The notes: generated by a model from the letters alone, not told the origin. A stretch of DNA of 64,000 nt from Neisseriaceae bacterium CLB008 (GCA_041228285.1 CP166133.1:558001-622000); one strand, 5' to 3'; counted from the first letter of the stretch, positions 36,927-46,040 are shown. Numbers and translations are program-made.

Positions 36927-38411
36927 ATGAACCTGATTGGCCATTATATTCAAAATCAAACCAGCACCGCCGGCGCACGTCAGGCCGACGTGTACAACCC
37001 TGCTTTGGGTCAGGTGATTCGTCAGGTGGCCTTGGCCGATGTGGCCACCGTTAATCAAGCCGTTGCGGCCGCTAAGGCGGCGTTTGCAGGCTGGTCTGCC
37101 ACCTCGCCGCTGAAGCGAGCGCGGGTGATGTTTAAATTTAAAGCTTTGCTGGACGAACATGCCCTCAAGCTGGCAAAAATCATTTCTGAAGAGCACGGTA
37201 AAGTGGTGTCCGATGCTTTAGGGGAGGTCACTCGAGGCCTAGAAGTGGTGGAGTTTGCCTGTGGCATTCCGCAGCTGTTAAAAGGGGAATACACCGAGCA
37301 GGTGGGCACCGACATCGACAGCTTCAGTACCCGCCAAGCCTTGGGCGTGGTGGCCGGCATTACGCCGTTTAATTTCCCCGCGATGGTGCCGATGTGGATG
37401 TTCCCCGTGGCCATCGCCTGCGGCAATACCTTTGTGCTCAAACCATCGGAAAAAGTGCCCTCTGCCGCTTTGTTCTTAGCCGAGCTACTGCGGCAAGCAG
37501 GCTTGCCTGAAGGCGTGTTTAACGTGGTTCAGGGCGATAAAACGGCGGTGGATGCGCTGTTGGCCCATCCAGATGTCGCTGCGATCAGCTTTGTCGGTTC
37601 GACGCCGATTGCCCATTATATTTACGAGCAAGGCGCTCACTACGGCAAGCGCATTCAAGCCTTGGGCGGCGCTAAAAATCATTTGGTGGTGATGCCCGAT
37701 GCCGACCTTGATCAAACGGTTGAGGCCTTAACCGGTGCCGCTTATGGCTCGGCTGGCGAGCGCTGTATGGCCATTTCTGTGGCCGTGGCCGTGGGCGATG
37801 TGGCCGATGAATTAGTGGCCAAGCTGAAGGCACGTGCCCAAACCGTTCAAATCGGCATGGGTGACGACGCCACCGCCGAAATGGGCGCCTTAGTGACGGC
37901 TGAGCATCGTGCCAAAGTCAAAGCCTTAGTGGATTCTGGTGTGGCCGAAGGCGCTGAGCTTTTGGTTGATGGCCGTGACTATGCCCATCCAGACCAGGCG
38001 AACGGCTTTTTCATGGGGCCGTGCCTGTTTGACCACGTGGGCACCAATATGCGTATTTATCGTGAAGAAATTTTTGGGCCGGTATTGGCCGTGGTGCGGG
38101 TGGCGGATTTTGACGCCGCGGTGCGCCTCATCAACGACTGTCCATTTGCCAACGGCACCAGCATCTTTACCCGCTCGGGTGAAGCGGCGCAAGCCTTTGG
38201 CCATCGTATTCAGGTGGGTATGGTTGGCATCAATGTGCCGATTCCGGTACCTATGGCGTTTCATAGCTTTGGCGGTTGGAAGCAATCGCTGTTTGGCGAT
38301 CACCACATGCATGGTCCAGAAGGGGTGCGTTTTTACACCCGTATGAAGACGATCACCAGCCGCTGGCCGAAAACCGTGAGCGCCGAATTTGCCATGCCCA
38401 CCATGAAATAA
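36927..38411 (+). CDS. mmsA: CoA-acylating (methyl)malonate-semialdehyde dehydrogenase
   Basis: 494 aa aldehyde dehydrogenase. The MmsA/IolA group converts malonate or methylmalonate semialdehyde plus CoA and NAD+ to acetyl- or propionyl-CoA and CO2. Marks: [39 protein letters not shown], and the catalytic cysteine in [14 protein letters not shown]. It lies 75 bp after the omega-aminotransferase and has AAGGA upstream; the two form a short route from beta-alanine to acetyl-CoA. Ends at a strong terminator. Confidence 0.92.
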   Translation: MNLIGHYIQNQTSTAGARQADVYNPALGQVIRQVALADVATVNQAVAAAKAAFAGWSATSPLKRARVMFKFKALLDEHALKLAKIISEEHGKVVSDALGEVTRGLEVVEFACGIPQLLKGEYTEQVGTDIDSFSTRQALGVVAGITPFNFPAMVPMWMFPVAIACGNTFVLKPSEKVPSAALFLAELLRQAGLPEGVFNVVQGDKTAVDALLAHPDVAAISFVGSTPIAHYIYEQGAHYGKRIQALGGAKNHLVVMPDADLDQTVEALTGAAYGSAGERCMAISVAVAVGDVADELVAKLKARAQTVQIGMGDDATAEMGALVTAEHRAKVKALVDSGVAEGAELLVDGRDYAHPDQANGFFMGPCLFDHVGTNMRIYREEIFGPVLAVVRVADFDAAVRLINDCPFANGTSIFTRSGEAAQAFGHRIQVGMVGINVPIPVPMAFHSFGGWKQSLFGDHHMHGPEGVRFYTRMKTITSRWPKTVSAEFAMPTMK

Positions 38412-38438
38412 GTGTTCCATGATGTTCACCCTTTCATA

Positions 38439-38463
38439 CGCCACCTTTGGGTGGCGTTTTTTT
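38439..38463 (+). terminator. mmsA terminator
   Basis: ACGCCACC-TTTG-GGTGGCGT and a T-run. Confidence 0.93.
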
Positions 38464-38546
38464 ATGGGGTAGGGCATCAAGAACGTAGGGGTGGCCGCCA
38501 AAACAGGGTACACTTTAGGCATGATTGATGAACACAAGGCTTTCTG

Positions 38547-39023
38547 ATGTATCCAGACCATTATCTGTACCAAGCGCCGTTTGGTAGCCTGAGGCTGCGC
38601 CAAGAGGAGCAGGCTCTGTGCGGCATTGATTTTGTGGCGCCAGGCGAAGCGGTGCTCGATCAGGATGAAGCGGCCGCTTTTTGGCAGCCGTATATTCAGG
38701 CACTGGATGCTTATTTTGCCGACGCTGGCCAGCCGTTTCCATTTGCCTTGCGGGTTGCGGGCACAGATTTTCAGCAGCGGGTATGGGCGCAGATTGCCGC
38801 CATTCCTGTGGGCGAAACGCGTAGCTATCAGGATTTAGCCATTGCCCTTGGTTCGCATGCGCGCGCCGTGGGTCAGGCTTGCGGGCGCAATCCGGTGCCG
38901 GTGTGGGTGCCTTGTCATCGGGTGGTGCCTAAGAATGGCGGCCTCGGGGGCTTTAGCCTAGGGCAAGAAGATTGGCTGCTGAACATTAAGCGTTGGCTGC
39001 TTGAGCATGAGGGGGTGATATGA
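38547..39023 (+). CDS. ogt: Methylated-DNA-protein-cysteine methyltransferase
   Basis: Suicide repair enzyme that takes methyl groups from O6-methylguanine onto its own cysteine. The active site is PCHRVV in VWVPCHRVVPKNGGLGGF, preceded by the DNA-binding IPVGETRSYQDLA helix and ARAVGQACGRNP. 158 aa with a short N-terminal domain, without an Ada regulator domain. Its stop overlaps the xerD ATG by 4 bp, so the two are co-translated. Confidence 0.93.
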   Translation: MYPDHYLYQAPFGSLRLRQEEQALCGIDFVAPGEAVLDQDEAAAFWQPYIQALDAYFADAGQPFPFALRVAGTDFQQRVWAQIAAIPVGETRSYQDLAIALGSHARAVGQACGRNPVPVWVPCHRVVPKNGGLGGFSLGQEDWLLNIKRWLLEHEGVI

Positions 39024-39955
39024 GCGCTGAATTGAATGCCGAAGCAACGGAAGTCACAGAAGCTGTCGAGGCTCTGTTTGAGCCATCCCCCTGTATTGAT
39101 GACCTCTTGGATCACCTGTGGTTGAGCGAGCGGCTGGCGCAAAATACGCTGGCTTCGTATCGACGTGATTTGGTGAAGGTCGAGCGGCGGCTACAGGGCT
39201 TAGGCTATGGCTGGCGCAATGTGTCGGTGGATGCGCTGCGTTCGGCCATCTACGTGACGACGGAAAAGCCCAGCTCGCAGGCGCGGGCGCTGTCGGCCTG
39301 TAAGCGTTTGTTTGTGTATTTAGTGGATCACGGCAAGCGCAGCGACAATCCCTGCCAGAAGCTAAAAGCACCTAAACAAGGCTTGAAGCTGCCAAAAAGC
39401 ATTTCCGAAGGTCAGATTGAGGCCTTGCTCAATGCGCCCGATTTAGGCAGCGCGCATGGGCTACGAGACAAAGCCATTCTCGAGGTGATGTACGCCACCG
39501 GAATGCGGGTCAGCGAAGTGGTGCAGCTACAGCTAAACCAAATTAATTTGGAAGTGGGCGTGGTTCAAACCGTGGGTAAGGGCAATAAAGAGCGTATGGT
39601 GCCTCTGGGCGAGGTGGCCAGTGAGTATCTAGCGCTGTATATGGGCGGCGCCCGCGGCATCTTGCTTAGCCATCAAGGCTGTGACTTTGTGTTTGTGAGC
39701 CAGAAAAAAAACGGCATGAGTCGCCAGCTGGCATGGATGATTGTGAAGCGCTATGCCGATATGGTGGGCATTAAGCAGCTCAGCCCACACGTCTTGCGTC
39801 ACGCGTTTGCGACCCATCTTGTCAATCACGGTGCTGATTTACGCACGGTGCAGATGCTGCTAGGCCATGCCGATATTGCCTCGACGCAGATCTATACCCA
39901 TGTGGCCAAAGAGCGGCTGCAAAAAATCTACCAAAGCCATCATCCACGCGCTTAG
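39020..39955 (+). CDS. xerD: Tyrosine recombinase XerD
   Basis: Resolves chromosome dimers at dif with XerC. 311 aa. The N-terminal SAM-like domain (LWLSERLAQNTLASYRRDL) is followed by the catalytic domain with arginine in ATGMRVSEVV, lysine in VGKGNKERMVPLG, HVLRHAFATHLVNHGADLR, and the LLGHADIASTQIYTHV region with the nucleophilic tyrosine. An acidic N-terminal extension of about 30 residues is slightly longer than usual. Overlaps ogt by 4 bp. Confidence 0.93.
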   Translation: MSAELNAEATEVTEAVEALFEPSPCIDDLLDHLWLSERLAQNTLASYRRDLVKVERRLQGLGYGWRNVSVDALRSAIYVTTEKPSSQARALSACKRLFVYLVDHGKRSDNPCQKLKAPKQGLKLPKSISEGQIEALLNAPDLGSAHGLRDKAILEVMYATGMRVSEVVQLQLNQINLEVGVVQTVGKGNKERMVPLGEVASEYLALYMGGARGILLSHQGCDFVFVSQKKNGMSRQLAWMIVKRYADMVGIKQLSPHVLRHAFATHLVNHGADLRTVQMLLGHADIASTQIYTHVAKERLQKIYQSHHPRA

Positions 39956-39973
39956 CGTCGATGGTTGTGTGAT

Positions 39974-40011
39974 CGCCTCAGGCTGCCGTTGGCCTGAGGC
40001 GTTTTTTTTTT
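39974..40011 (+). terminator. xerD terminator
   Basis: CGCCTCAGG / CCTGAGGCG stem with 10-nt loop and a run of ten T. Confidence 0.93.
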
Positions 40012-40111
40012 GGCATTCTTGTATAACCTTAAGTTATGGGATGTGGCCAAAAACTCATTATCCCATCGTCTTTAGGTTGATTATAGTTTACCCCTTGGTC
40101 TAACCGTCCGC

Positions 40112-40128
40112 GTCGATAAAATATCGAC
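40112..40128. promoter_or_regulatory. Small dyad upstream of gltS
   Basis: GTCGAT-AAAAT-ATCGAC, a perfect 6-bp dyad about 90 bp before gltS; a possible operator, with no regulator assigned. Confidence 0.35.
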
Positions 40129-40219
40129 TGTACATGAAGAGGGTGTACCATATGCGCCGCTTTTGGCCTTGGCTTGCGGCAGTAGGTAAAACAGATAAAG
40201 GTTTACAAAGGATAAAGAG

Positions 40220-41425
40220 ATGATGACATTAGATGCCAACCTGACGTTGGTTGCGGCCTGCCTGGTCTTGCTGCTGGGCACGTTATTGGTGAAAAAAATC
40301 GCGTTTTTACAGCATAACCATATTCCAGAGGCGGTAGCCGGTGGTTTTATTGTGGCCATTGGTTTTTTGGTGGTGTATCAAATATGGGGCGTGAGCGTGA
40401 ATTTTGATAAACCGTTGCAAGACATGCTGCTGTTGACCTTTTTTACCTCGATCGGCTTAAGTTCGGACTTTTCACGCTTGATCAAAGGCGGCAAGCCTTT
40501 GGTGGTGTTCATTGCAGCGGTGGCGGCGTTGATTTTTGTGCAAAACTTAGTCGGCATGAGCATGGCAGTGGCCTTGGGTGAAAGCCCTTTTATCGGCCTG
40601 ATTGCTGGCTCGATTACGCTTTCTGGCGGCCACGGTAACGGCGCCGCTTGGGCACCCATTTTGAGCGAACAGTATGGCGTGGCCGGTGCGCTGGAACTGG
40701 CCATGGCCTGTGCGACTTTGGGCTTGGTGTTGGGTGGTTTAGTGGGCGGGCCGGTGGCGCGCCATTTGCTGAAAAAAGTTAAAACTCCAGCCGTGGATGC
40801 CGCCACCGAGCCGGTGCAAGAGACGTTTGAACAGCCACAGCTGAAGCGCAGCATCAATGCCGCCAATATTGTGGAAACCATCGGCATGCTGGCCGTGAGC
40901 ATTGCCATCGGTAGCTATGTGGATGGCCTCTTGAAGGGTACTGTTTTTCAAATGCCGACCTTTGTGTGGTGTTTGTTTGTGGGGGTGATTTTGCGTAATG
41001 CTTTGACCCACCTTGCCCGCCGTGAAGTGTTTGAGCCGACCATCGATGTGTTGGGCAATGTGTGCCTGTCGTTGTTTTTGGCCATCGCCTTGATGTCGTT
41101 AAAGCTGGGCCAGTTGACGGAATTAGCGATTCCTGTGCTGTTGATCTTGCTGGTGCAAACCGTCGTGATGGTGTTATTCGCTTGTTTGGTGACTTTCCGC
41201 GTGATGGGTAAGGATTACGATGCGGTGGTGATGAGTGCCGGCCACTGTGGCTTTGGTTTGGGCGCCACGCCCACGGCGATTGCCAATATGCAGGTGATCA
41301 CCAAAGCCTTTGGGCCATCGCATAAGGCCTTCTTGGTGGTGCCGATGGTGGGGGCATTCTTTGTGGACTTGGCCAACAGCACCTTGATTAAAATTTTCAT
41401 TGAAATCGGCACTTATTTTGCTTGA
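40220..41425 (+). CDS. gltS: Sodium/glutamate symporter GltS
   Basis: 401 aa inner-membrane carrier that takes up glutamate with Na+. Two repeats of five membrane segments; the glycine-rich reentrant loops are seen as SITLSGGHGNGAAWAP and SAGHCGFGLGATPTAIANM, both hallmarks of the family. AAGGATAAAGAG precedes the ATG. It is monocistronic; the downstream lysR-dadA-ridA unit suggests an amino-acid use neighbourhood. Confidence 0.93.
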   Translation: MMTLDANLTLVAACLVLLLGTLLVKKIAFLQHNHIPEAVAGGFIVAIGFLVVYQIWGVSVNFDKPLQDMLLLTFFTSIGLSSDFSRLIKGGKPLVVFIAAVAALIFVQNLVGMSMAVALGESPFIGLIAGSITLSGGHGNGAAWAPILSEQYGVAGALELAMACATLGLVLGGLVGGPVARHLLKKVKTPAVDAATEPVQETFEQPQLKRSINAANIVETIGMLAVSIAIGSYVDGLLKGTVFQMPTFVWCLFVGVILRNALTHLARREVFEPTIDVLGNVCLSLFLAIALMSLKLGQLTELAIPVLLILLVQTVVMVLFACLVTFRVMGKDYDAVVMSAGHCGFGLGATPTAIANMQVITKAFGPSHKAFLVVPMVGAFFVDLANSTLIKIFIEIGTYFA

Positions 41426-41497
41426 TTGACTTTGGTTGCATGGTTTTAAATGCAGCGCATGAGCACGACCCTGAAGACATCATGCTTCAGAACGTTT

Positions 41498-41529
41498 ATG
41501 CCCTCAGGCTTACCTGAGGGCATTTTTTT
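41498..41529 (+). terminator. gltS terminator
   Basis: ATGCCCTCAGG-CTTA-CCTGAGGGCAT and seven T. Confidence 0.94.
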
Positions 41530-41564
41530 ATCGAGCGCTAGCGGCCAGCTGGTACAATTCAGAG

Positions 41565-41580
41565 TATAACTTTTGGTTAA
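41565..41580 (+). promoter_or_regulatory. LysR-linked 16-mer, copy 1
   Basis: TATAACTTTTGGTTAA ends 9 nt before the lysR ATG. Its exact reverse complement occurs at 42452-42467, inside the 3' end of lysR. Candidate autoregulatory operator. Confidence 0.6.
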
Positions 41581-41589
41581 GAAGATCTT

Positions 41590-42495
41590 ATGCGCCTACG
41601 CCACCTTGAAATTTTTTATGCCGTGATGACCTGTGGTTCGCTGACTCGGGCGGCCGAAACCCTACACATTTCTCAACCCGCCGCCAGCAAGGCTTTGAAA
41701 CATGCCGAGCAGCGCCTTGGCTTTGCGCTGTTTCAGCGCATCCGCGGCAAGCTGTTGCCGACTGAAGAGGCCTATGTGCTGTTTGATAAAGCCAAGCATA
41801 TTTATGAAGGCCTCGATGATTTAAAAGATTTGGCCGAGAACCTGTCGAGCAATCCCCACGGCAAAATCGCCATTGGCTGTTTGCCCAGTCTGGGGCTCAG
41901 CCTGGTGCCAGAGGTAACGGCGGTATTTTTACGCCAAAACCCAGCCATGACGCTGAGCGTGGGCACCCATCATACCGATGAGCTGGTGCAGCTATTACGC
42001 AACCGCGAGCTGGATTTGGGCATCAGCTTTAATCTGGCCATTGAAGGGGGCGTCAGCGTTTTGCCGGTGGCGCAGGCGCCGCTGGTATACGTGGATGCGG
42101 CCATGCCAGCCGGCACAGTGGCCTTAGCCGACATCGAGCAAAGTCGTTGGATTCACCCAGGGTCCGACTCCTTAGCGGCGCTGATCGCAGAGTACCGCAC
42201 GTTTGCACCCGCCACCATCAGCGTACACACCTACCACATGGCGGCTGAATTCGTGAAGCAGGGCTTGGGCTGTAGCATCACCGATATTTTTTCGGCTCAA
42301 CACGCCTTGCCTGAACACATGATCCATCCTTTGGCCGAGCGCCCAAGTCTACAGGTGTGCGTGCTGCATCGGGCCGACAGTCCGTTGCCTAAGGCGGCTC
42401 AGAACTATGTGGCTGTTTTGAGCGATTATTTGGCGCATAAAATGGCAGGAGTTAACCAAAAGTTATATGGTGTGGTTAAAAACTCAATTGTTTAA
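41590..42495 (+). CDS. LysR-family regulator of the dadA-ridA unit
   Basis: 301 aa. The N-terminal winged helix (RHLEIFYAVMTCGSLTRAAE, HISQPAASKALKHAEQRLG) is followed by a periplasmic-binding-like effector domain from about residue 90. It is transcribed in the same direction as dadA and ridA, 55 bp upstream, rather than divergently as is common. Operator-like 16-mers lie just before its ATG and inside its last codons, so it likely controls itself and dadA. The effector may be a D-amino acid (inference). Confidence 0.88.
   Translation: MRLRHLEIFYAVMTCGSLTRAAETLHISQPAASKALKHAEQRLGFALFQRIRGKLLPTEEAYVLFDKAKHIYEGLDDLKDLAENLSSNPHGKIAIGCLPSLGLSLVPEVTAVFLRQNPAMTLSVGTHHTDELVQLLRNRELDLGISFNLAIEGGVSVLPVAQAPLVYVDAAMPAGTVALADIEQSRWIHPGSDSLAALIAEYRTFAPATISVHTYHMAAEFVKQGLGCSITDIFSAQHALPEHMIHPLAERPSLQVCVLHRADSPLPKAAQNYVAVLSDYLAHKMAGVNQKLYGVVKNSIV
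42452..42467 (-). promoter_or_regulatory. LysR-linked 16-mer, copy 2 (inverted)
   Basis: TTAACCAAAAGTTATA, exact reverse complement of 41565-41580, within the last 15 codons of lysR and about 85 bp before dadA. Confidence 0.6.
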
Positions 42496-42535
42496 GTCGA
42501 TGCAATCCGTTTAAATAAGGACTCAATAACAGAAC

Positions 42536-42550
42536 ATAACGGTTGGTAAC
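42536..42550 (+). promoter_or_regulatory. Degenerate third copy at the dadA start
   Basis: ATAACGGTTGGTAAC, 11 of 15 matching copy 1, ends at the base before the dadA ATG and occupies the place of the ribosome site. Protein binding here could block dadA expression directly; chance similarity is possible. Confidence 0.4.
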
Positions 42551-43792
42551 ATGAGTAAGCAGGTGGTGATCGTTGGTGGTGGCGTAATTGGTTTAAGCAA
42601 TGCCTACGCCTTGATTAAGGCTGGCGCCAGCGTGACGCTGGTGGAGTCGGACTCAGAAGTGGCGATGGGGGCCAGCTTCGCCAACGGTGGGCAGTTGAGC
42701 TATCGCTATGTGTCGCCCTTGGCTGATGCTGGGGTGCCACTGCAGGGGTTGAAATGGATGGGTAAGGAGGATTCGCCGCTAAACTTCAAGCTGCGCGCGT
42801 CGTTCAAGCAATGGTCGTGGTTGCTGCAGTTTACCGCGGCCTGTACGCGGCGCACCAATCAGGTGAATGGTGCCCATATCCTCAGGTTATCGCTTTTGAG
42901 CCAAGATATGCTGAATCAGTGGCGCACAAGCGGTGACATTGGCGATTTTCACTGGCGCCGTTCGGGCAAGATGATCATTCATCGCGATCAAGCCAGCTTT
43001 GAAAAAGCCAGCCAAAGCGTTGATCCAGAGTTTCAACAGGTATTAAATAACCGCGAGCTATGCGATTTAGAGCCTGCCCTCATTCACATTCAAGATCAGT
43101 TGCGCGGCGCCATTTATGCACCGGCCGATGAGACGGCAGACTGCCATGCCTTTTGCGTGCAGCTATTGGCCTATTTGAAACAGCAGCCGCAGTTTCGTCT
43201 CTTGACCGAACGCCAAGTAACGGGCTTTGCCACGGCGGGTGAGCGCATATTGGGCTTAGAAACGTCCTCTGGGCGTATTGAGGCAGATGAATTCATCGTT
43301 GCTGCAGGCAACGGTAGCGTGCCGCTATTGGCCAAACTGGGCATTAAGGTGGCGGTGTATCCGCTCAAAGGCTATAGCCTGACGCTGCCGTTCCCAGAAG
43401 CGGCGCACGTGGTGCCCAGCATCAGCGTCACCGATTATGGTCATAAAATCGTCTACGCCAAGCTAGGCGATGAATTAAGGGTGGCGGCGATGGTCGACAT
43501 TGGCTATGAAGATCAGGGCCTAAGGGCCAACCGGGTGGCGGCTTTAAAGCGTACCGTGCGGGCGAGTTTTCCTAAATTAGGCGCCTTAGATGAGGCCACC
43601 GCCTGGAGCGGTTTGCGCCCTTCAACGCCCAAAGGCCCGCCGATATTGGGGCGGACAAAATACACCAATTTATGGTTAAATATCGGCCATGGCAGCCTTG
43701 GGTTTACCCTTGCGGCTGGCAGCGCCATGGTATTGACCCATTTGGTTACCGGCGCTGAGGCGTCTATTTCACTCACAGGATTAACAGGATAA
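42551..43792 (+). CDS. dadA: D-amino acid dehydrogenase DadA
   Basis: FAD enzyme that oxidises D-amino acids to imino acids, passing electrons to the respiratory chain. N-terminal VIVGGGVIGLSNAYALIKAG binds FAD; ASFANGGQLSYRYVSPLAD and the C-terminal WSGLRPSTPKGPPILGRT and NIGHGSLGFTLAAGSA are DadA marks. 413 aa. It is followed 4 bp later by ridA, whose product would hydrolyse the imine. No strong ribosome site precedes the ATG. Confidence 0.92.
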   Translation: MSKQVVIVGGGVIGLSNAYALIKAGASVTLVESDSEVAMGASFANGGQLSYRYVSPLADAGVPLQGLKWMGKEDSPLNFKLRASFKQWSWLLQFTAACTRRTNQVNGAHILRLSLLSQDMLNQWRTSGDIGDFHWRRSGKMIIHRDQASFEKASQSVDPEFQQVLNNRELCDLEPALIHIQDQLRGAIYAPADETADCHAFCVQLLAYLKQQPQFRLLTERQVTGFATAGERILGLETSSGRIEADEFIVAAGNGSVPLLAKLGIKVAVYPLKGYSLTLPFPEAAHVVPSISVTDYGHKIVYAKLGDELRVAAMVDIGYEDQGLRANRVAALKRTVRASFPKLGALDEATAWSGLRPSTPKGPPILGRTKYTNLWLNIGHGSLGFTLAAGSAMVLTHLVTGAEASISLTGLTG

Positions 43793-43796
43793 AACA

Positions 43797-44150
43797 ATGA
43801 CAATCAAACGCAATAACCCTCAAGCCCGTTTGGCCGCTAGCGTTGAATACGGTGGTTTGGTTTACCTTTCTGGCCAAGTGCCGACTGATTTAAGCGTGGA
43901 CGTGACGGCCCAAACAGAAGACGTTTTGGCTAAGATCGACGCTTTGTTGGCAGAGGCCAACAGCGACAAAACCCGTATTTTGTCGGCTCAAATTTGGATC
44001 AAAGACATGGCGCGCGATTTTGCTGCGTTTAATGCCGTTTGGGAAGCTTGGATGCCGCTAGGCCACAGCCCCGCGCGTGCTGCGGTACAGGCTGAAATGG
44101 CCCGCCCAGACGTGTTGGTTGAAATCATGGTGACTGCGGTACAGAAATAA
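43797..44150 (+). CDS. ridA: RidA-family 2-iminobutanoate/2-iminopropanoate deaminase
   Basis: 117 aa cytosolic Rid protein. YGGLVYLSGQVP, LAKIDALLAEAN and SPARAAVQAEMARPDVLVEIMVTA contain the family's arginine and glutamate. It sits 4 bp behind dadA and would convert the imine formed by DadA to a keto acid and ammonia. No signal peptide, in contrast to the RidA-like protein encoded at 1507-1995. Confidence 0.92.
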   Translation: MTIKRNNPQARLAASVEYGGLVYLSGQVPTDLSVDVTAQTEDVLAKIDALLAEANSDKTRILSAQIWIKDMARDFAAFNAVWEAWMPLGHSPARAAVQAEMARPDVLVEIMVTAVQK

Positions 44151-44167
44151 GCTATTGATGGTGATTA

Positions 44168-44203
44168 AAGCGGTGCTGAACGTTAGTTCGGCGCCGCTTT
44201 TTT
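44168..44203 (+). terminator. ridA terminator
   Basis: AAGCGGTGCTGAAC / GTTCGGCGCCGCTT with GTTA loop (two G-T pairs) and a T-run. Confidence 0.85.
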
Positions 44204-44440
44204 GTGGGCGTTCCCTTTTAAGCCCTGCTGTGCTGCTCAGTTTACGTTTGCCGGCGATGACGCCGCAGGCCGCGAGGCAGAGGGTAGGCTGCGATCCATG
44301 TGGATGTGCTTGAGCATTGCTTCATTTCGGTGGGCACGCTTCGCTTGGCGCCACCCTACGGCGTGATCATGGCTTTTGGCTCTTCTTTTTTTAGCCTACA
44401 AACAATCACCGTAGTTGAAGCCATACTGGCCAAACCAATA
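44204..44440. other. Gene-free stretch between convergent ridA and metY
   Basis: No supported gene. An imperfect inverted segment at about 44327-44361 (GGTGGGC ... GCGCCACCC, CTACGG) resembles common intergenic REP-like elements, but only one copy was seen in the window. Confidence 0.4.
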
Positions 44441-44475
44441 AAAAACGGCCCTGATGTTTAATCAGGGCCGTTCGT
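44441..44475 (-). terminator. metY terminator
   Basis: ACGGCCCTGAT / ATCAGGGCCGT stem; the minus strand runs into TTTTTT just downstream of metY. Confidence 0.88.
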
Positions 44476-44491
44476 TTTGGGTCTATCGGGC

Positions 44492-45766
44492 TTATTTTGC
44501 CGCTGCTAGCGCTTGGGCAATGTCGGCCAAAATGTCGTCGATGTGTTCAAGGCCCACGCTGATGCGCACTAAGTCGGTGCTCACGCCGGCCTGTTTCAAT
44601 TCCGCTTCATTTAGCTGGCGATGGGTGGTGGAAGCAGGGTGGCAGGCCAATGATTTGGCGTCGCCAATGTTCACCAAGCGGGTGATCAACTGTAAGGCGT
44701 CGATGAATTTGCCGCCGGCTTCGATGCCGCCCTTGATGCCGAAGCTCAATAGGCCAGAGGCACGGCCACCGAAGTCGCGTTGAATCAACTCATAGTCTGG
44801 GCTGCTGGTTAGGCCTGGATAGTTCACCCAAGACACTAAGTCGTGTGCTTCTAGGTATTGGGCTACTTTCACGGCGTTGTCGCAATGGCGTTCTAGGCGT
44901 AGCGGCAGGGTTTCCAAGCCTTGTAGAATCAAGAAGGCATTAAATGGGCTTAAGGCTGCGCCGGTGTTGCGTAGCGGCACCACGCGGGCACGGGCGATAA
45001 AGGCGGCGGCGCCAAAGTGTTCGTGATAGTTGACGCCGTGGTAAGACGGGTCAGGCGTGGTCAAGGCAGGGAAGCGTTCGGCGTGTTTGCCCCAGTCGAA
45101 TTTACCGCCGTCGATGATGGCGCCGCCAATGCTGTTGCCGTGGCCGCCGATGTATTTGGTGAGCGATTCCACCACGATGTCGGCGCCCAGCGCTAAAGCG
45201 TTACAAATTAAGGGCGTGGCCACGGTGTTGTCGACCACCAGCGGTAGGCCGTGGGCGTGAGCCGCTTCGGCGAAAGCTGGAATGTCCACAACGTTAATGG
45301 CAGGGTTGCCGATGCTTTCGCAGTAAACCAATTTGGTTTTGGCGTCCACCAAGGTGGCGATGTCTTCAGGTTTTTTAGCGTCGACAAAGCGCACTTCAAT
45401 GCCTTGCTTGGGCAGGGTGTGGGCAAATAGGTTAAACGTGCCGCCGTATAGGGTGGAGATGGCCACGATATTGTCGCCAGCCTCGGCCAAGGTTTGGATG
45501 GCGTAGGTGATTGCAGCCATGCCGCTGGCCACGGCCACGGCGGCAATCCCGCCTTCAAGCTGGGCCAAGCGCTCTTCTAGCACGGCATTGGTCGGATTCA
45601 TGATGCGGGTGTAAATATTGCCCGCGACGTTTAGGTTAAATAAATCGGCACCGTGCTGGGTATTGTCAAAGGCATAGCTGGTGGTTTGGTAAATTGGCAC
45701 CGCCACTGATTTAGTGGTTGGGTCTGGGCTATAGCCTGCATGTAAAACGATGGTTTCTGGTTTCAT
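44492..45766 (-). CDS. metY: O-acetylhomoserine sulfhydrylase MetY
   Basis: PLP enzyme making homocysteine from O-acetylhomoserine and sulfide (direct sulfhydrylation). Marks: ETIVLHAGYSPDPTTKSVAVPIYQTTS, YTRIMNPTNAVLEERLAQLEGG, the PLP lysine in ESLTKYIGGHGNSIGG, and the large-family GVNYHEHFG insert. 424 aa from ATG 45766, with GGAGA just upstream; the frame extends 26 codons further but that part is not homologous. Monocistronic, with its own terminator. Confidence 0.92.
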   Translation of the reverse strand: MKPETIVLHAGYSPDPTTKSVAVPIYQTTSYAFDNTQHGADLFNLNVAGNIYTRIMNPTNAVLEERLAQLEGGIAAVAVASGMAAITYAIQTLAEAGDNIVAISTLYGGTFNLFAHTLPKQGIEVRFVDAKKPEDIATLVDAKTKLVYCESIGNPAINVVDIPAFAEAAHAHGLPLVVDNTVATPLICNALALGADIVVESLTKYIGGHGNSIGGAIIDGGKFDWGKHAERFPALTTPDPSYHGVNYHEHFGAAAFIARARVVPLRNTGAALSPFNAFLILQGLETLPLRLERHCDNAVKVAQYLEAHDLVSWVNYPGLTSSPDYELIQRDFGGRASGLLSFGIKGGIEAGGKFIDALQLITRLVNIGDAKSLACHPASTTHRQLNEAELKQAGVSTDLVRISVGLEHIDDILADIAQALAAAK

Positions 45767-46005
45767 TATGGTTATTCTCCACGATTTTATGTTGTGTTGG
45801 GCATTACATATTGATGACTCTACCTTAACACGAATTTTAAACATATGGCCGTCTAAATGGCTAGAAATCTAAATAAACACAAAAATAGCGTTTTAAAGGG
45901 GGGCTTTTAAGACAATATGGCATTAAGTCTAGGAAATGTGAGAAAAAAAGCTAAAAATGTATTTTATGGTCTATTTTTTAGCCTAAATGATGTGTAATAG
46001 ACACA

Positions 46006-46040
46006 AAAAAGCCACAAAATCATGGATTTTGTGGCTTTTT
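46006..46040 (-). terminator. fbp terminator
   Basis: GCCACAAAATC / GATTTTGTGGC stem with A- and T-runs on either side, directly after the fbp stop on the minus strand. Confidence 0.9.

Noticed and set aside
38515-38603. Minus-strand frames overlapping mmsA and ogt
   Set aside because: Shadows of GC-rich coding DNA; both plus-strand genes have diagnostic motifs and ribosome sites.
44327-44361. REP-like intergenic repeat (GGTGGGC ... GCCACCC)
   Set aside because: Imperfect and single copy in the window; cannot be shown to be a repeat family from here.
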